46,686 nt of DNA from assembly GCA_024227235.1 (NCBI GenBank), contig JAAEKY010000769.1, forward strand, positions 1 to 46,686, given 5' to 3'. Both the position numbers and the translations under genes were made by a program. The notes beneath the pieces were generated by a model that was not told the origin of the DNA, ran no database searches, and worked only from the letters and a program-made list of their open reading frames with translations. Origin of the DNA: Desulfobacteraceae bacterium. Its GTDB lineage: Bacteria > Desulfobacterota > Desulfobacteria > Desulfobacterales > Desulfobacteraceae. This document shows positions 26,914 through 35,534 of this stretch, one piece after another (position 1 is the first letter of the stretch; every line of letters begins with the position of its first letter).

Positions 26914-27570
26914 TTAATTTATTTTATTGCTTGATAACATTTTTACTCTCAAAGGTATATCATTTCCACAATCAATGATCGCACCATTATATTTTTTATT
27001 CATTGCACAATTGACAATCAATGTGTTTTTGAAGAATTGATATCCGGCCTGTTCGTGGATATGGCCACATAAGACCATTAATGGTGAATGCGTTTTAATT
27101 AATGCTCTTAAATTTGAGCTTCCAGCAGAAAATTTTCCAATCACCTTATCCTGAATCCCTCTGGGAGGGGGGTGAACAACCAAAATTGTTTTTGATGTGA
27201 TCATACTCTTCATGGGCGCAAGGTATCGGCCTTCCATTATACGGATTATAGAAAGAAATGGTAAAGGGATGGTTCCATTTAATCCAATAAATTTAAAGTC
27301 TTGAAAAGTCTTAGGAGAGCGGTTTAAAAGGCAGGCGTTCTTCTGATTTTGTAAAAGCTTTCCAACATTTTTAAAATCTGAGTTTCCTGTAATAGCAAAA
27401 ATGGGGACTGGAATATCTTTTAATTGGCAGATGATTTTTTCTGGAGAAAAATAATTTGTAATGTCCCCAGAAATTACAAGAACATCAGGATTTTCATGGG
27501 AGATAACAGTCTTTATTTTATCAATTTTTTTTGTATTTCCATGAATATCAGCTACAGCATAGATTCGCAT
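26914..27570 (-). CDS. calcineurin-like metallophosphoesterase
   Basis: 218 residues. All motifs of the metallophosphoesterase fold appear in order: VADIHGN (about 6-12), ISGDIT, TGNSDF, VVHPPPRG and CGHIHEQAG. Two metal ions are expected. The family hydrolyses phosphodiesters or phosphomonoesters; the substrate cannot be told. It lies directly before the CooT-like gene on the same strand, making a likely three-gene unit with the M23 peptidase. Confidence 0.88.
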   Translation of the reverse strand: MRIYAVADIHGNTKKIDKIKTVISHENPDVLVISGDITNYFSPEKIICQLKDIPVPIFAITGNSDFKNVGKLLQNQKNACLLNRSPKTFQDFKFIGLNGTIPLPFLSIIRIMEGRYLAPMKSMITSKTILVVHPPPRGIQDKVIGKFSAGSSNLRALIKTHSPLMVLCGHIHEQAGYQFFKNTLIVNCAMNKKYNGAIIDCGNDIPLRVKMLSSNKIN

Positions 27571-27793
27571 GATTGTTCCATATTAAGAGTGTCTCTACTA
27601 TTGGTGTGTATCAATATACAATTTATATGGATGGTTTTCAAATACAAACCATATGATCTATAGTTAATTTCATAAACCGTTCCTTTTCGATTCCATATAT
27701 CTGCAGAATTGAAAAATCTTTTTGACAGTGACTATAATATGAATGCAGGAAAAAGGTTTTAGTGGATTACTCATTTTACATGAAATATCCGGG

Positions 27794-28888
27794 TTAGATA
27801 TCAGAGAACTTAATTAAGATTTGTTTAAAGTGCTCCTTTATCTTAATAAATGCATCAGCAATATCCGGGTCAAAATGGCTGCCATGTCCATCCATTATTA
27901 TTTCAACAGCCTTATCATGGGGAAAAGCGGGGCGGTAGACCCTATTGGATACAAGAGCATCATATACATCTGCTACAGCCATCAATCGGCTGGCCAGGGG
28001 TATGTCATTTCCAGAAAGGTTCTTTGGATAGCCTGTCCCATCCCATTTTTCGTGATGGAAGTAGACAATATCTTGTGCCATCTTTATAAAATCTGGAGTT
28101 TGGGTAACTCCACAGAATTTTTTAGCTTTATTCAAAGCTTCCTTTCCCAGGAAAGTATGGGTTTTCATTAACTCAAACTCTTTATCGGTCAATTTGCCTG
28201 GTTTTAAAAGGACTTTATCCGGAATTCCTACTTTTCCTATATCATGCAATGGCGCTGTTTTAAAAAGTAGTTCAATATAATCGGGAGTAAGCATGTCTTC
28301 AAACCGGGGAGCCTTTGTCAAATATTGTGCAAGCAATTTAACATAGTGCTGGGTGCGCATAATATGACCGCCAGTTTCATCATCTCTGATTTCAGCCAAT
28401 GATGCTAACGATTGTATTGTTATTTCCTGAGTGACGGCAAGTTCTCTTGTACGCTCCAGTACTCGTTTTTCAAGTAGATCATTATTGTTTTTCAATTCAT
28501 GCCGGATGACTGCCAGCTCCAGGTGTGTTTTAACTCTTGACGTTACCTCTGTTATCTCAAAAGGCTTTGTTACATAGTCTACTGCTCCCAGCTCAAACCC
28601 TTTTGTTTTATTTTTGATCGATGTGAAGCCCGTCAAAAAGATGATAGGAATAGACTTGTACCTATTATCTTTTTTTAGTCTGCGGCAGACTTCATAGCCA
28701 TCAATTCCCGGCATATCAATGTCCAGAAGAATTAAATCAGGCTTTTCTTCTTTTATAGTTTCCAGAGCAGACGCCCCATCCAAAACGACACTGAGATCAT
28801 AATTATTTTCAAGTGCTGAAACCAAAATATCAATATTCACAACCGCATCATCAACGATTAATATTGTACATTTTGAAAGAGATTTCAT
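27794..28888 (-). CDS. response regulator with HD-GYP domain
   Basis: 364 residues. A receiver domain (about 5-122; acidic pair D13/D14, phosphoacceptor D56, K108) is joined by a short coiled coil to an HD-GYP domain (about 155-355). H215 and D216 (HDIGK), H278/H279 and GTGYP (284-288) are intact, so it should hydrolyse cyclic di-GMP when activated. Its ATG overlaps the TGA of the hybrid kinase by four bases, so that kinase is the probable phosphodonor. Confidence 0.93.
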   Translation of the reverse strand: MKSLSKCTILIVDDAVVNIDILVSALENNYDLSVVLDGASALETIKEEKPDLILLDIDMPGIDGYEVCRRLKKDNRYKSIPIIFLTGFTSIKNKTKGFELGAVDYVTKPFEITEVTSRVKTHLELAVIRHELKNNNDLLEKRVLERTRELAVTQEITIQSLASLAEIRDDETGGHIMRTQHYVKLLAQYLTKAPRFEDMLTPDYIELLFKTAPLHDIGKVGIPDKVLLKPGKLTDKEFELMKTHTFLGKEALNKAKKFCGVTQTPDFIKMAQDIVYFHHEKWDGTGYPKNLSGNDIPLASRLMAVADVYDALVSNRVYRPAFPHDKAVEIIMDGHGSHFDPDIADAFIKIKEHFKQILIKFSDI

Positions 28889-31539
28889 TGTATCTCCTTA
28901 TTTTCAAGTTTAAGTTCAATTTTTTTCAGGATTTTAAGCCCATCCTTGAATTCATACCTGGAAAGGTGGTTTCCTAAAATTTCAATTTTTTGGGTCAGTT
29001 CTTTTGGAAATTTCAAACTATTAATCTCTTCAATAAGGTTTTTACATTTTTTGGGTTTGCACGCTTTTAGAAAAGGTTTGTATTCCTTGATGATCTCAAG
29101 TAACTTTTCAGATCCATCACCATTAGTTTTATCTTTGATCAAATCCTGCTTTTCTCTTTTTTTAACCTTTATTTGTTCAAGCGATGCCATGGCTTTATTT
29201 AATTCAACTTCAAAAAGTATCACCAAATCCTTGTAAGAATTATCTGCATCTGAATTCAAAGATGCCTCCAATTTTTCAGCCGCATTAAATAGTGGGATTG
29301 CTCCAAGATTAGCAGAAACACCTTTAACTTGGTGAGCAAGAGAGCGGGCACCGTCAATATCATCATCCATAAGTGCGGTATTCAGCTTGCTGATACAATC
29401 TGTGTAATCTTGTTTGAATAATTTTAGAAGCCGCAGATAAAGACTTTCGTCATTACACGCTCGCTGAAGACCATTTTGAATATCAAATCCTGGAAGTGAT
29501 TCTGGCAAAAGTCCAAGGGCTTTTATATCGTTCTGTAATTTTGGATTTTTTTCTAACGTATCCCTAACGATTTCTTTTGGATCAATCCATTTGAGCAGTG
29601 TGGAAAAAAGTTCCTGTGAATTAATAGGCTTGGTAATATGATCTTTCATCCCTGCTTTCAGGGATTTATCGTAATCTCCGGCCATGGCATGCGCAGTCAT
29701 TGCTACAATGGGCAAATTCTTTTTTTTAGATAAATTTTCAATTTTTTTTGTTGCAGTATATCCATCCATTACCGGCATTTGAATATCCATAAGAACAAGG
29801 TCAAAAGAGCGTTCTTTAACCATATTGACAGCTTCTTCCCCGTTTCCGGCTATTGTAACAGAAAGGCCTCTGCGAGCCATTATTTCAAAAGCAACTTGTT
29901 GGTTTATTGCATTATCCTCAACCAAAAGTATATGGGCGCCTTTTATGCTTTCAATTTTGTCATTATCATTAGATAAAGAAAGATCAGAGTTTCTTTGGCT
30001 ATTCGTTTCTTTTCCATAAACCATTGCCACCGTATCAAAAAGAATAGACGGATTAATGGGCTTTAATAAAAATCCATCAAGTTTATATTTTTTAACCTGG
30101 AGTTTAATATCTTCCCGCACAAATGCACTGACCATGATTATTTTTGGGCAATGTTTTAATGAATTGTTATCAAGAATCATCTTGGCTGCTTCGAGTCCAT
30201 CCATTACTGGCATTTTCCAGTCCATTATTACCAGATCATATGGTTTTTTTGAATCTGATTCAAAAACTTTTTTTACCCCTTCTTTGCCTGAAGATGCCAG
30301 GGTAACATTAAAATACATAGCGGTTAAATAGTCTTCAAATATCTTCCTGGCAATTTTGCTGTCATCTACGACAAGAACATTAAGACCTTTCAGTTCATCC
30401 AGGTGAGGAAAATTCACCAAAGTCTGTTTAGATTGACGGCCAAAGTAGGCAGTAAAATAAAATTTACTGCCGACATCAAGTTGACTTCTTACCCAAATCT
30501 CTCCATCCATCATCTCAACTAATTTTTTGCATATTGTTAATCCCAGACCTGTCCCTCCATATTTCCGGGTAGTAGATTCATCTGCCTGGTTAAAAGATTC
30601 AAAAAGATGGTCTGTCTGTTTATGGGATAAGCCGATGCCTGTATCTTCAACTATGAAAAGGAGTTTTACAATATCATCATTTTCTTCTTCTACCTGGGCA
30701 GAGACGATAATTTCGCCATTTTCAGTGAATTTTACGGCATTGTTCAGTAAATTAAGGAGAATCTGCCCTAAACGAAGAGGATCACCTTTTAAACCCATGG
30801 GTATTTTTTTATCCATCTGGAAATTGATTTCAATACCTTTTTCTCCCGCTTTAATTGTGACGAGATCTGCTAAATGGGATAATGTTTTCTCAAGGCTAAA
30901 ATTAACCTTTTCCAAGGCCATTTTACCCGCCTCTATTTTAGAAAAATCAAGGATATCGTTGATAATTTCTAAAAGTGAATGGGCTGACCAGCTGACTTTT
31001 TCAATGTAATCATTTTGCTTTTCTGTCATTTCGGTTCTCAATGCAAGATCGGTCAGCCCAATAATTGCATTCATAGGTGTTCTAATCTCATGACTCATCT
31101 TGGCCAGAAAATCGCTCTTGCTACGATTGGCCAGGTCTGCTTCCTCTCGCGCTTTAATCAGTTCTACCTCAGCTCTTTTTAACTCGGAGATATTTCTGAA
31201 GGCCACTATCATTCCGCCTCTTTCGCCGTTCTGTTCATTAAAGATAGAAGCGGATATCTGGATATCAAGGATGTTACCGCTTTTGTCGTAACGCTGGGTT
31301 TCAAACATGACGACCTCTCCATTTATGGTCCTCAAAACAGCATCTTGTGTTTTTTCAACCTCATGGGGCGGAACAAAATCCAGCCTTTGGTCTATTATTT
31401 CATCAAGTGTCCAGCCAAAGACTTCATTAAACTGGCGATTCAAGTACATCACTCGCCCTTCTGTGTTATAAACAACGATAGGATCAGGGACAGCATCCAT
31501 GATTCCATGAAAATATTGGTCGGAAAGTGTTCTGGTCAT
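28885..31539 (-). CDS. hybrid sensor histidine kinase (PAS-HisKA-REC-REC-Hpt)
   Basis: 884 residues from ATG 31539, which has GAGGG just upstream; the frame also opens at 31551. A PAS domain (about 10-125), HisKA with H150 in KMSHEIRTPMN, HATPase (about 245-367), two receivers with D440 and D585, and a C-terminal Hpt domain with H736 in LAHQVKGVSANLG. The whole four-step phosphorelay is in one chain. No membrane helix is seen, so sensing is cytoplasmic via PAS. It feeds the HD-GYP regulator encoded immediately after it. Confidence 0.93.
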   Translation of the reverse strand: MTRTLSDQYFHGIMDAVPDPIVVYNTEGRVMYLNRQFNEVFGWTLDEIIDQRLDFVPPHEVEKTQDAVLRTINGEVVMFETQRYDKSGNILDIQISASIFNEQNGERGGMIVAFRNISELKRAEVELIKAREEADLANRSKSDFLAKMSHEIRTPMNAIIGLTDLALRTEMTEKQNDYIEKVSWSAHSLLEIINDILDFSKIEAGKMALEKVNFSLEKTLSHLADLVTIKAGEKGIEINFQMDKKIPMGLKGDPLRLGQILLNLLNNAVKFTENGEIIVSAQVEEENDDIVKLLFIVEDTGIGLSHKQTDHLFESFNQADESTTRKYGGTGLGLTICKKLVEMMDGEIWVRSQLDVGSKFYFTAYFGRQSKQTLVNFPHLDELKGLNVLVVDDSKIARKIFEDYLTAMYFNVTLASSGKEGVKKVFESDSKKPYDLVIMDWKMPVMDGLEAAKMILDNNSLKHCPKIIMVSAFVREDIKLQVKKYKLDGFLLKPINPSILFDTVAMVYGKETNSQRNSDLSLSNDNDKIESIKGAHILLVEDNAINQQVAFEIMARRGLSVTIAGNGEEAVNMVKERSFDLVLMDIQMPVMDGYTATKKIENLSKKKNLPIVAMTAHAMAGDYDKSLKAGMKDHITKPINSQELFSTLLKWIDPKEIVRDTLEKNPKLQNDIKALGLLPESLPGFDIQNGLQRACNDESLYLRLLKLFKQDYTDCISKLNTALMDDDIDGARSLAHQVKGVSANLGAIPLFNAAEKLEASLNSDADNSYKDLVILFEVELNKAMASLEQIKVKKREKQDLIKDKTNGDGSEKLLEIIKEYKPFLKACKPKKCKNLIEEINSLKFPKELTQKIEILGNHLSRYEFKDGLKILKKIELKLENKEIQ

Positions 31540-31643
31540 CTTATCCCTCATGTATTTAAAGGTTCAGTTTAAGAAAATTATAGGGAGATAACAGTAGTTT
31601 TTTTGAAATTTATCCTATAGAAATACCATGTTTTTTATGATTT

Positions 31644-31907
31644 TTAAATGATTTTTAATGGAAAGGAATTGACTACCTGTATTATTTTAAAAAAAATATC
31701 CATTCTGTTCGTGGGAATGAATACATCATACCACTCAGAGTGGATGGTTTTAATCTGTGATGGTTCAAAATCTTCAATTTTTTTTATATATGTGTAACTT
31801 ATACGTTGTTTCATCTTATTTCTTTTATGGTTAATAATATTTTCATATTTGCAAATTTCATACAAATACAATAAATTACCGGTACAGATAAATATGAGCC
31901 GTGTCAA
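31644..31907 (-). CDS. possible small hypothetical ORF in a 460-base gap
   Basis: The gap 31552-32021 contains an 87-codon minus-strand frame; an internal Met (MKQRISYTYIKKIEDF) could start a protein of about 57 residues. No recognisable domain, weak ribosome site and AT-rich codons make it doubtful. Otherwise the gap shows only AT-rich spacer and the GAGGAGG site of the next gene. Confidence 0.22.
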   Translation of the reverse strand: MTRLIFICTGNLLYLYEICKYENIINHKRNKMKQRISYTYIKKIEDFEPSQIKTIHSEWYDVFIPTNRMDIFFKIIQVVNSFPLKII

Positions 31908-32021
31908 TATTTCTTCAAAAAGTAAGCTGTGATTATCTTTGATTAGCTACAATTTAGCTTGACTATATATTTATTGGTTGGTAAAAAATGATCGTTTTTT
32001 TGAGGAGGAATTATAAAATTC

Positions 32022-33428
32022 ATGAAGAAGACTGCATCTTTAAAAACATTATTAAATCCTGACAAGATCGCTGTGATTGGCGCATCAAAGTCAAAAGATA
32101 AGGTTGGCGGAATAATATTTAAGCGCCTTTTAGATTCGAGAAGACGTTTGTTTCCTGTAAATCCAAAGGAGACAGCTATTGAAGGGCATAAGGTTAGCCC
32201 TAACATCCAATCTCTTCCAGATGATATCGATCTGGCTGTTATTACAATTTCAGCAGCCGCTGCAGTAAAATCTGTAGAATCATGCATAAAAAAAGGAATT
32301 CCAAATTATATCATTGTCGCCGGTGGATTTGGTGAAGTGGGCGAAGAAGGAAAAGAGTTGGAAGAACGGTTGAGAAAGTTGGCAAAAGATAACAATGTCA
32401 ATATCCTGGGCCCCAATTCCTTAGGTATATTTCTTCCAGATGAAAATATTGATACCATTTTTGTTGAACATGCAGATAAGGCGCTTGATAGAAAAGGAAA
32501 AGTTGCCGTTATTGTCCAAAGCGGGTCTGTCGGAGTTGAGGCCTTAGGATATGCATCCAATACAGGTTATGGGATGCGTGCCTTTATCGGTTTGGGAAAC
32601 AAATGTGACCTTGATGAAATCGATTTTCTTGATTTTTTTGCCAAAGATGTGAATACCAATTGCCTGGGGTTTTACCTTGAGAATATTGAAAAAGGCAGAC
32701 AGTTTTTAGCTGCGGCAAAAGAAGTCACAAAAGAAAAACCCGTGGTAATTTTAAAGGCGGGAAGAACTCATACAGCTGTTAGCGCTGTCAGCTCCCATAC
32801 AGGAAAGCTTGCCGGATCTGATAATGTGATCAGTGGGGCCTTAAAGCAATTTGGGATTCAGCGGGTTTACGATGATGAAGAGTTCTGTGATGCGACCAAG
32901 GTTCTTTCCATGCTGTCAGGCGCTCCGGGGAATCGAGTGGCTGTTTTAACAGCTGCTGGTGGTTATGGTGTGATGTGCACAGATTATATTGAAAAAAAAG
33001 AAATGCGGGCACTGCTTACCATGGCAAAGCTTTCAGAAAATACTAAAAAGAAGATTAAAGATGCCACATTTCCATTCACAGCCTGTGAAAACCCCGTGGA
33101 TATAACTGCCAGTGCAGATGACAGGATGTTTTCAGAAAGCCTTGATGCATTGATCGAAGATAAAGGCGTGGATGTTATTATTTGCATTGCTTTTTTTGCG
33201 CCCCCAGGGATTACTGAAAATTTAATTGATATTATTGCTGAGAAAACAAAGAAATCTGAGAAACCTGTGATTGTATTTACGAAATATGGACCATTTACCG
33301 ACAATAGTATTAAAAATTTATTTTATGCAGGCGTGGTGGCCTACCCATCAATTGGTAGAGCGGTCAGGGCGGCTCGATTTCTTGTAGAGCGAACGAAAAT
33401 AAAGCAGCGTCTTGACCAGGAGGTATAA
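32022..33428 (+). CDS. NDP-forming acyl-CoA synthetase, alpha subunit
   Basis: 468 residues. A CoA-binding Rossmann domain (about 8-135, KIAVIGASKSKDKVGG) and succinyl-CoA-ligase-like domains (about 155-460). The phosphohistidine H259 in SSHTGKLAGSD and the partner E220 in GFYLENIEKG correspond to the H257/E218 pair of the archaeal ADP-forming enzyme. It interconverts acyl-CoA, ADP and Pi with the acid, ATP and CoA. GAGGAGG lies an unusually long 13 bases before the ATG. The beta subunit gene follows at once. Confidence 0.9.
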   Translation: MKKTASLKTLLNPDKIAVIGASKSKDKVGGIIFKRLLDSRRRLFPVNPKETAIEGHKVSPNIQSLPDDIDLAVITISAAAAVKSVESCIKKGIPNYIIVAGGFGEVGEEGKELEERLRKLAKDNNVNILGPNSLGIFLPDENIDTIFVEHADKALDRKGKVAVIVQSGSVGVEALGYASNTGYGMRAFIGLGNKCDLDEIDFLDFFAKDVNTNCLGFYLENIEKGRQFLAAAKEVTKEKPVVILKAGRTHTAVSAVSSHTGKLAGSDNVISGALKQFGIQRVYDDEEFCDATKVLSMLSGAPGNRVAVLTAAGGYGVMCTDYIEKKEMRALLTMAKLSENTKKKIKDATFPFTACENPVDITASADDRMFSESLDALIEDKGVDVIICIAFFAPPGITENLIDIIAEKTKKSEKPVIVFTKYGPFTDNSIKNLFYAGVVAYPSIGRAVRAARFLVERTKIKQRLDQEV

Positions 33429-33432
33429 TCGG

Positions 33433-34101
33433 ATGGAAAAAAAAATAAAATTTTGGCTTGAAGGTCTTGGTAATAAAAATCCAGATGAATATGACGCTAA
33501 ACAACTGGTAACTCTTTATTCAATCAAGGTGCCCAAAGGGAAAAGGCTAAAACCAAAAGAAGAATTTAATGCTGATGATATAAACCCACCCTTTGTATTA
33601 AAAGTCTGCTCTTCAAATATCCTTCACAAAACAGAATTGCAGGGTGTGATATTAAACAATGACAAAGAATGTGTTCAAGATAATTTAAAACTGATGCGCC
33701 AGCGGTTTCCCAATGAGAATATTCTGGTTGAAAATCAAACTAATTTTTTTGGCCCGGAATTTATTATTGGTATTATAAAAGATCCTGCTCTGGGACATGC
33801 CGTAATGGTAGGTGCTGGTGGGGTTTTAACTGAAATTTATAAGGATACAGCATTCAGGCTGGCGCCTTGCTCTGTGAATGAAGCCAAAGATATGATTGAT
33901 GAACTTATCTTGTCGCCTGTATTTGAAAATTATAGGGGAATGACACTTGATAAAGAAAAATTTGCCATAACGATTTCACAAGTGTCTAAGCTTGCCGATG
34001 ACATGGGACCCGAACTCAGTCAATTGGATATCAACCCCATTGTTTTCAGTGAGGGCGAATGGATTGCACTTGATGTAAAAGTCATGTTTGATGAAGAATA
34101 A
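33433..34101 (+). CDS. NDP-forming acyl-CoA synthetase, beta subunit (ATP-grasp)
   Basis: 222 residues with an ATP-grasp domain: PFVLKVCSSNILHKTELQGV near 46-65, GPEFIIGIIKDPALGHAVMVGAGGVLTEIYKDTAFRLAP, and ELSQLDINPIVF. It binds nucleotide and passes phosphate to the alpha-subunit histidine. ATG 33433 is chosen because AGGAGG sits nine bases upstream inside the end of the alpha gene. Separate subunits, rather than a fused 700-residue form, are notable. In a syntrophic or fermentative setting the pair would make ATP from acyl-CoA. Confidence 0.9.
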   Translation: MEKKIKFWLEGLGNKNPDEYDAKQLVTLYSIKVPKGKRLKPKEEFNADDINPPFVLKVCSSNILHKTELQGVILNNDKECVQDNLKLMRQRFPNENILVENQTNFFGPEFIIGIIKDPALGHAVMVGAGGVLTEIYKDTAFRLAPCSVNEAKDMIDELILSPVFENYRGMTLDKEKFAITISQVSKLADDMGPELSQLDINPIVFSEGEWIALDVKVMFDEE

Positions 34102-34127
34102 GCTACTATTTAGTGTCTGATCAAAAA

Positions 34128-35489
34128 CTATTTAAATATCTTCTCAGGATTTGTTTTTGGGATTTTTTTATATCTGCCATAGAGTAGATCGTCCATAAAA
34201 AGAGCTATCTTCTGGTTCAATATGTTCCGCGAAATATAAAATCGGACAAATTTGTGGATCAATGTATTGGGCTTGGTGTATGGGCAAACTGATATACAGA
34301 GGCCACAGTCAGATCCAATTGTCTTCCAATAAGAAAAACATTTTTCCTGCTGAATTGACCAATGCCTGATATTACGGCTGGAAGGCTCATCTTCTTGAGT
34401 AATGGAACCCGAAGGGCAGTTGTCCGCACATTTTTTACAGATTTTACAAAATTCTTCCATGTATAAGGGGGGTGGGGCAGAAGTGTTTGGTAATTCAAGA
34501 TCGGTTGTCACAGTGGCAAGCCTTACACAAGGACCATGGGTTTTATGCATTAAAATCCCCATCCTCCCCAGTTCTCCAAGCCCAGACTCTACGGCAATGG
34601 GAACACATAATGTATCATAATTACCATCATTGTGTGCCCTTGCCTGATAGCCAAAGTTTCTGATATATTCTGCCACTATATTAGAAATTTTTGCCACTTC
34701 TACATATTTTTGAGCCGATTCCTGGAGCACACAACTTGTGGGCCCCTTTTTTATCATTTCAAGGCGCATGGGGATTACAATGGTAATGGCTGTTTTATAA
34801 AATTGATCTGTTTTATCCCCCCAGTTTGAACGATGCCTGCCTCTGTGACTGTAAAAGTGATGGGGTAATAATGTTAAAAAAGAGATATCACAGGCACCAT
34901 AGAATTTAGCAAATTCAGTAATGGTTTTGCAAAATAAAGCAGGATCTAAAGATTTTTTTTCTGGTGCTGGTTCTCCTTTAGATAAGGGGATAGATTTTTG
35001 AAGATATTTAAATGCGGCATTAAAGCAGGGTGCAGTATATTCATCGTGATAGGTCTGGTCTTTTTCTCCAAATTCAGGCTTTTGATGGATCTGTTTATCA
35101 GAAGATTCGTTTTCAGGGCGCATAGCATAATACGCTTCCATCAATTCTGGAGAGTACTGGATATTATCCCGGGCAAACATATTATCTCTTTCGTCATATT
35201 GTTGAGCGTTTGACGTATCCCGTGCTGCAGATTTATTAGGGAAGTATTGTATGAATGAGATAAATGAAAAAAGGCCGAGTAACACGACCATGATGATATT
35301 AAATCCTATATAAATCTGGGAGGCTTTAATAAACCATCCCCAGAAAAAACCATTCAGAACTAAAGAGATAGAAACGATGATGGCAGCCCTATATTCTTTT
35401 TCTTTAAAGGAAGATAGACCTAAGACCAGAAAGAAAATGGATGAGCCGATTAAAAAAATCCAGTTGATGAGTATCAAAGTTTGTATCAT
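34128..35489 (-). CDS. reductive-dehalogenase-like iron-sulfur protein with N-terminal membrane helices
   Basis: 453 residues. Three membrane helices (about 7-27, 36-54, 60-80) lead into a soluble domain of the reductive dehalogenase superfamily. Two 4Fe-4S sites are complete: C348, C351, C354, C358 (CKICKKCADNCP) and C384, C395, C398, C402 (CGLCISVCPY). The stretch PIAVESGLGELGRMGILMHKTHGPCVRLATVTTDL before them is the family's cobalamin-domain block. There is no Tat signal and no rdhB anchor gene. This matches the class of predicted RDases with N-terminal transmembrane helices reported from genomes; substrates are not known. Epoxyqueuosine reductase is a related but soluble alternative. Confidence 0.8.
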   Translation of the reverse strand: MIQTLILINWIFLIGSSIFFLVLGLSSFKEKEYRAAIIVSISLVLNGFFWGWFIKASQIYIGFNIIMVVLLGLFSFISFIQYFPNKSAARDTSNAQQYDERDNMFARDNIQYSPELMEAYYAMRPENESSDKQIHQKPEFGEKDQTYHDEYTAPCFNAAFKYLQKSIPLSKGEPAPEKKSLDPALFCKTITEFAKFYGACDISFLTLLPHHFYSHRGRHRSNWGDKTDQFYKTAITIVIPMRLEMIKKGPTSCVLQESAQKYVEVAKISNIVAEYIRNFGYQARAHNDGNYDTLCVPIAVESGLGELGRMGILMHKTHGPCVRLATVTTDLELPNTSAPPPLYMEEFCKICKKCADNCPSGSITQEDEPSSRNIRHWSIQQEKCFSYWKTIGSDCGLCISVCPYTKPNTLIHKFVRFYISRNILNQKIALFMDDLLYGRYKKIPKTNPEKIFK

Positions 35490-35534
35490 ATAGTTTTTAC
35501 CAATTTATGAGAGTTGTCTGAAAAAATCATTAGG

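Noticed and set aside
34128..35489. Annotation as epoxyqueuosine reductase (QueG)
   Set aside because: Related iron-sulfur layout, but QueG is soluble, while this protein has three N-terminal membrane helices and an RDase-like pre-cluster block.
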